Origin: Rickettsia typhi
Lineage (GTDB): Bacteria; Pseudomonadota; Gammaproteobacteria; Burkholderiales; Burkholderiaceae_C
Direction: 5' to 3'
NCBI GenBank assembly: GCA_943325485.2
Contig: CALPPP020000074.1
Coordinates: 1-6,427, forward strand
DNA: 6,427 nucleotides
In this document: positions 5,540-6,427 of the stretch, piece after piece
Position numbering within the stretch: the stretch's first letter is position 1
Layout: each line of letters starts with the position of its first letter
Program-made: the position numbers and the translations under genes
Notes under the pieces: generated by a model
The model's database searches: none
The model's input: only the letters and a program-made list of their open reading frames with translations
Told to the model about the DNA's origin: nothing

Positions 5540-5559
5540 TTCCTCCATCTCATCAGGAA
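5540..5559 (+). promoter_or_regulatory. boxB ribosome binding site with a possible sequestering stem
   Basis: AGGA (5555-5558) lies six bases before the boxB ATG and is a good Shine-Dalgarno. TTCCT (5540-5544) just upstream is exactly complementary to AGGAA (5555-5559), so a 5-bp stem with a ten-base loop could mask it. The ribosome site is well supported; the masking stem is short and speculative. Confidence 0.4.
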
Positions 5560-5564
5560 ACAAC

Positions 5565-6427
5565 ATGTCAGCCATCAACTACAGCGAAAAAATCCCCAAT
5601 AACGTCGACCTCGGCGGCGACCGCACATTGCAACGTGCCTTGGAGCAGTGGCAGCCCAACTTCATCAACTGGTGGGACGACATGGGCCCCGAAGGCAGCA
5701 CCGACAGCGAGGTGTATTTGCGCACCGCCGTCAGCGTTGACCCACAGGGTTGGGCGCAGTTTGGCCATGTGAAGATGCGTGACTACCGCTGGGGCATCTT
5801 TTTGAACCAAGGCGAGGCCGAGCGCAAAATCCATTTCGGCGACCACAAAGGCGAGGCCGCATGGCAAGACGTGCCTGGCGAGCACCGCGCGAATTTGCGC
5901 CGCATCATCGTGACGCAAGGTGACACCGAGCCAGCATCGGTGGAGCAACAGCGCCACTTGGGCCTGACCGCCCCTAGCATGTACGACTTGCGCAATTTGT
6001 TTCAGATCAATGTGGAAGAAGGCCGCCACCTGTGGGCCATGGTGTATTTGCTGCACAAACATTTTGGCCGCGATGGCCGCGAAGAAGCTGAAGCGCTTTT
6101 AGAGCGCCGCAGCGGCCAAGAAGACAACCCGCGCATCTTGCAAGCCTTCAACGAGCAAACGCCCGATTGGCTGAGCTTCTTCATGTTTACCTATTTCACC
6201 GACCGCGACGGCAAGTTCCAACTTTGCGCTTTGGCGGAAAGCAGTTTCGACCCACTGGCGCGCACCACCAAATTCATGCTGACCGAAGAGGCGCACCATA
6301 TGTTTGTGGGTGAGTCTGGTATCAGCCGCATCATCCAACGCACCTGCGCCAAGATGAATGAGCTGAAAACCGACGACGTGGGCCAGTTACGTGCGGCAGG
6401 CGTGATCGATTTGCCCACCTTGCAGCG
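5565..6427 (+). CDS. boxB: Benzoyl-CoA 2,3-epoxidase, oxygenase component, N-terminal 287 codons (partial, runs off right edge)
   Basis: BoxB is a di-iron oxygenase that, with the reductase BoxA, inserts one oxygen atom into benzoyl-CoA to form 2,3-epoxybenzoyl-CoA, the substrate of BoxC next door. The protein begins MSAINYSEKIPNN and contains the family's YRWGIF and QRALEQWQPN segments. Candidate iron ligands are E122 (GDTEP), E152 and H155 (EEGRH), D213 (FTDRDG) and E242 and H245 (EEAHH). All six sit at a constant offset of two from the Azoarcus ligands as I recall them (E120, E150, H153, D211, E240, H243). The characterised enzyme is about 470-475 residues, so about 40 percent is missing to the right. 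The ATG at 5565 has AGGA six bases before it. It follows boxC by 47 bases that include a palindrome, and boxA is expected beyond the window or elsewhere in the cluster. Confidence 0.96.
   Translation, partial: MSAINYSEKIPNNVDLGGDRTLQRALEQWQPNFINWWDDMGPEGSTDSEVYLRTAVSVDPQGWAQFGHVKMRDYRWGIFLNQGEAERKIHFGDHKGEAAWQDVPGEHRANLRRIIVTQGDTEPASVEQQRHLGLTAPSMYDLRNLFQINVEEGRHLWAMVYLLHKHFGRDGREEAEALLERRSGQEDNPRILQAFNEQTPDWLSFFMFTYFTDRDGKFQLCALAESSFDPLARTTKFMLTEEAHHMFVGESGISRIIQRTCAKMNELKTDDVGQLRAAGVIDLPTLQ

Noticed and set aside
5568..6062. 164-codon minus-strand open frame
   Set aside because: It is antisense to boxB, whose conserved metal-ligand motifs are in the plus frame.

Overview
The window looks like chromosome from a betaproteobacterium, most likely Comamonadaceae (Limnohabitans, Rhodoferax or Polaromonas type). 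The evidence is the protein sequences of MetG and ApbC, the divergent metG/apbC neighbourhood, and an aerobic benzoyl-CoA (box) pathway with its own BoxR regulator. GC content is moderate and codon use looks uniform across the window. The genus is inference; no rRNA or other marker is present.

Left part, minus strand (1-1680): the N-terminal half of methionyl-tRNA synthetase (metG, running off the left edge), preceded by a complete MazE/MazF-type toxin-antitoxin pair reading in the same direction. Antitoxin and toxin overlap by one base, and the toxin stop lies only 31 bases before the metG start. The metG leader has no visible Shine-Dalgarno sequence. The module therefore sits where the metG upstream region would normally face apbC. 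It has a good candidate sigma70 promoter, with a 10-bp tandem repeat over its -35 element.

Middle (1681-1882): a 202-base divergent intergenic region. It holds the toxin-antitoxin promoter, a compact dispersed palindromic repeat and the apbC ribosome binding site. The plus strand then carries apbC (Mrp-family Fe-S carrier ATPase, 1883-2974).

Right part, plus strand (3011-6427): boxR (XRE helix-turn-helix fused to a shikimate-kinase-like domain, a benzoyl-CoA-sensing repressor), boxC (2,3-epoxybenzoyl-CoA dihydrolase) and the first 287 codons of boxB (benzoyl-CoA 2,3-epoxidase). boxB carries residues matching the recalled di-iron ligands. Three copies of TGCA-N6-TGCA, matching the BzdR/BoxR operator as I recall it, lie in non-coding DNA: one just before the boxR start and two between boxR and boxC. 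This predicts autoregulation of boxR and benzoyl-CoA-relieved repression of boxCB. BoxB (with BoxA, expected outside the window) epoxidises benzoyl-CoA, and BoxC opens the ring and releases formate. A perfect 9-bp hairpin, probably a dispersed palindromic element, overlaps the boxC stop codon in the boxC-boxB gap.

I see no wholly new system, CRISPR array, complete insertion sequence, tRNA or rRNA. The most useful observations are the operator set, the toxin-antitoxin module lodged directly upstream of an essential tRNA synthetase gene, and the palindromic elements at gene ends.
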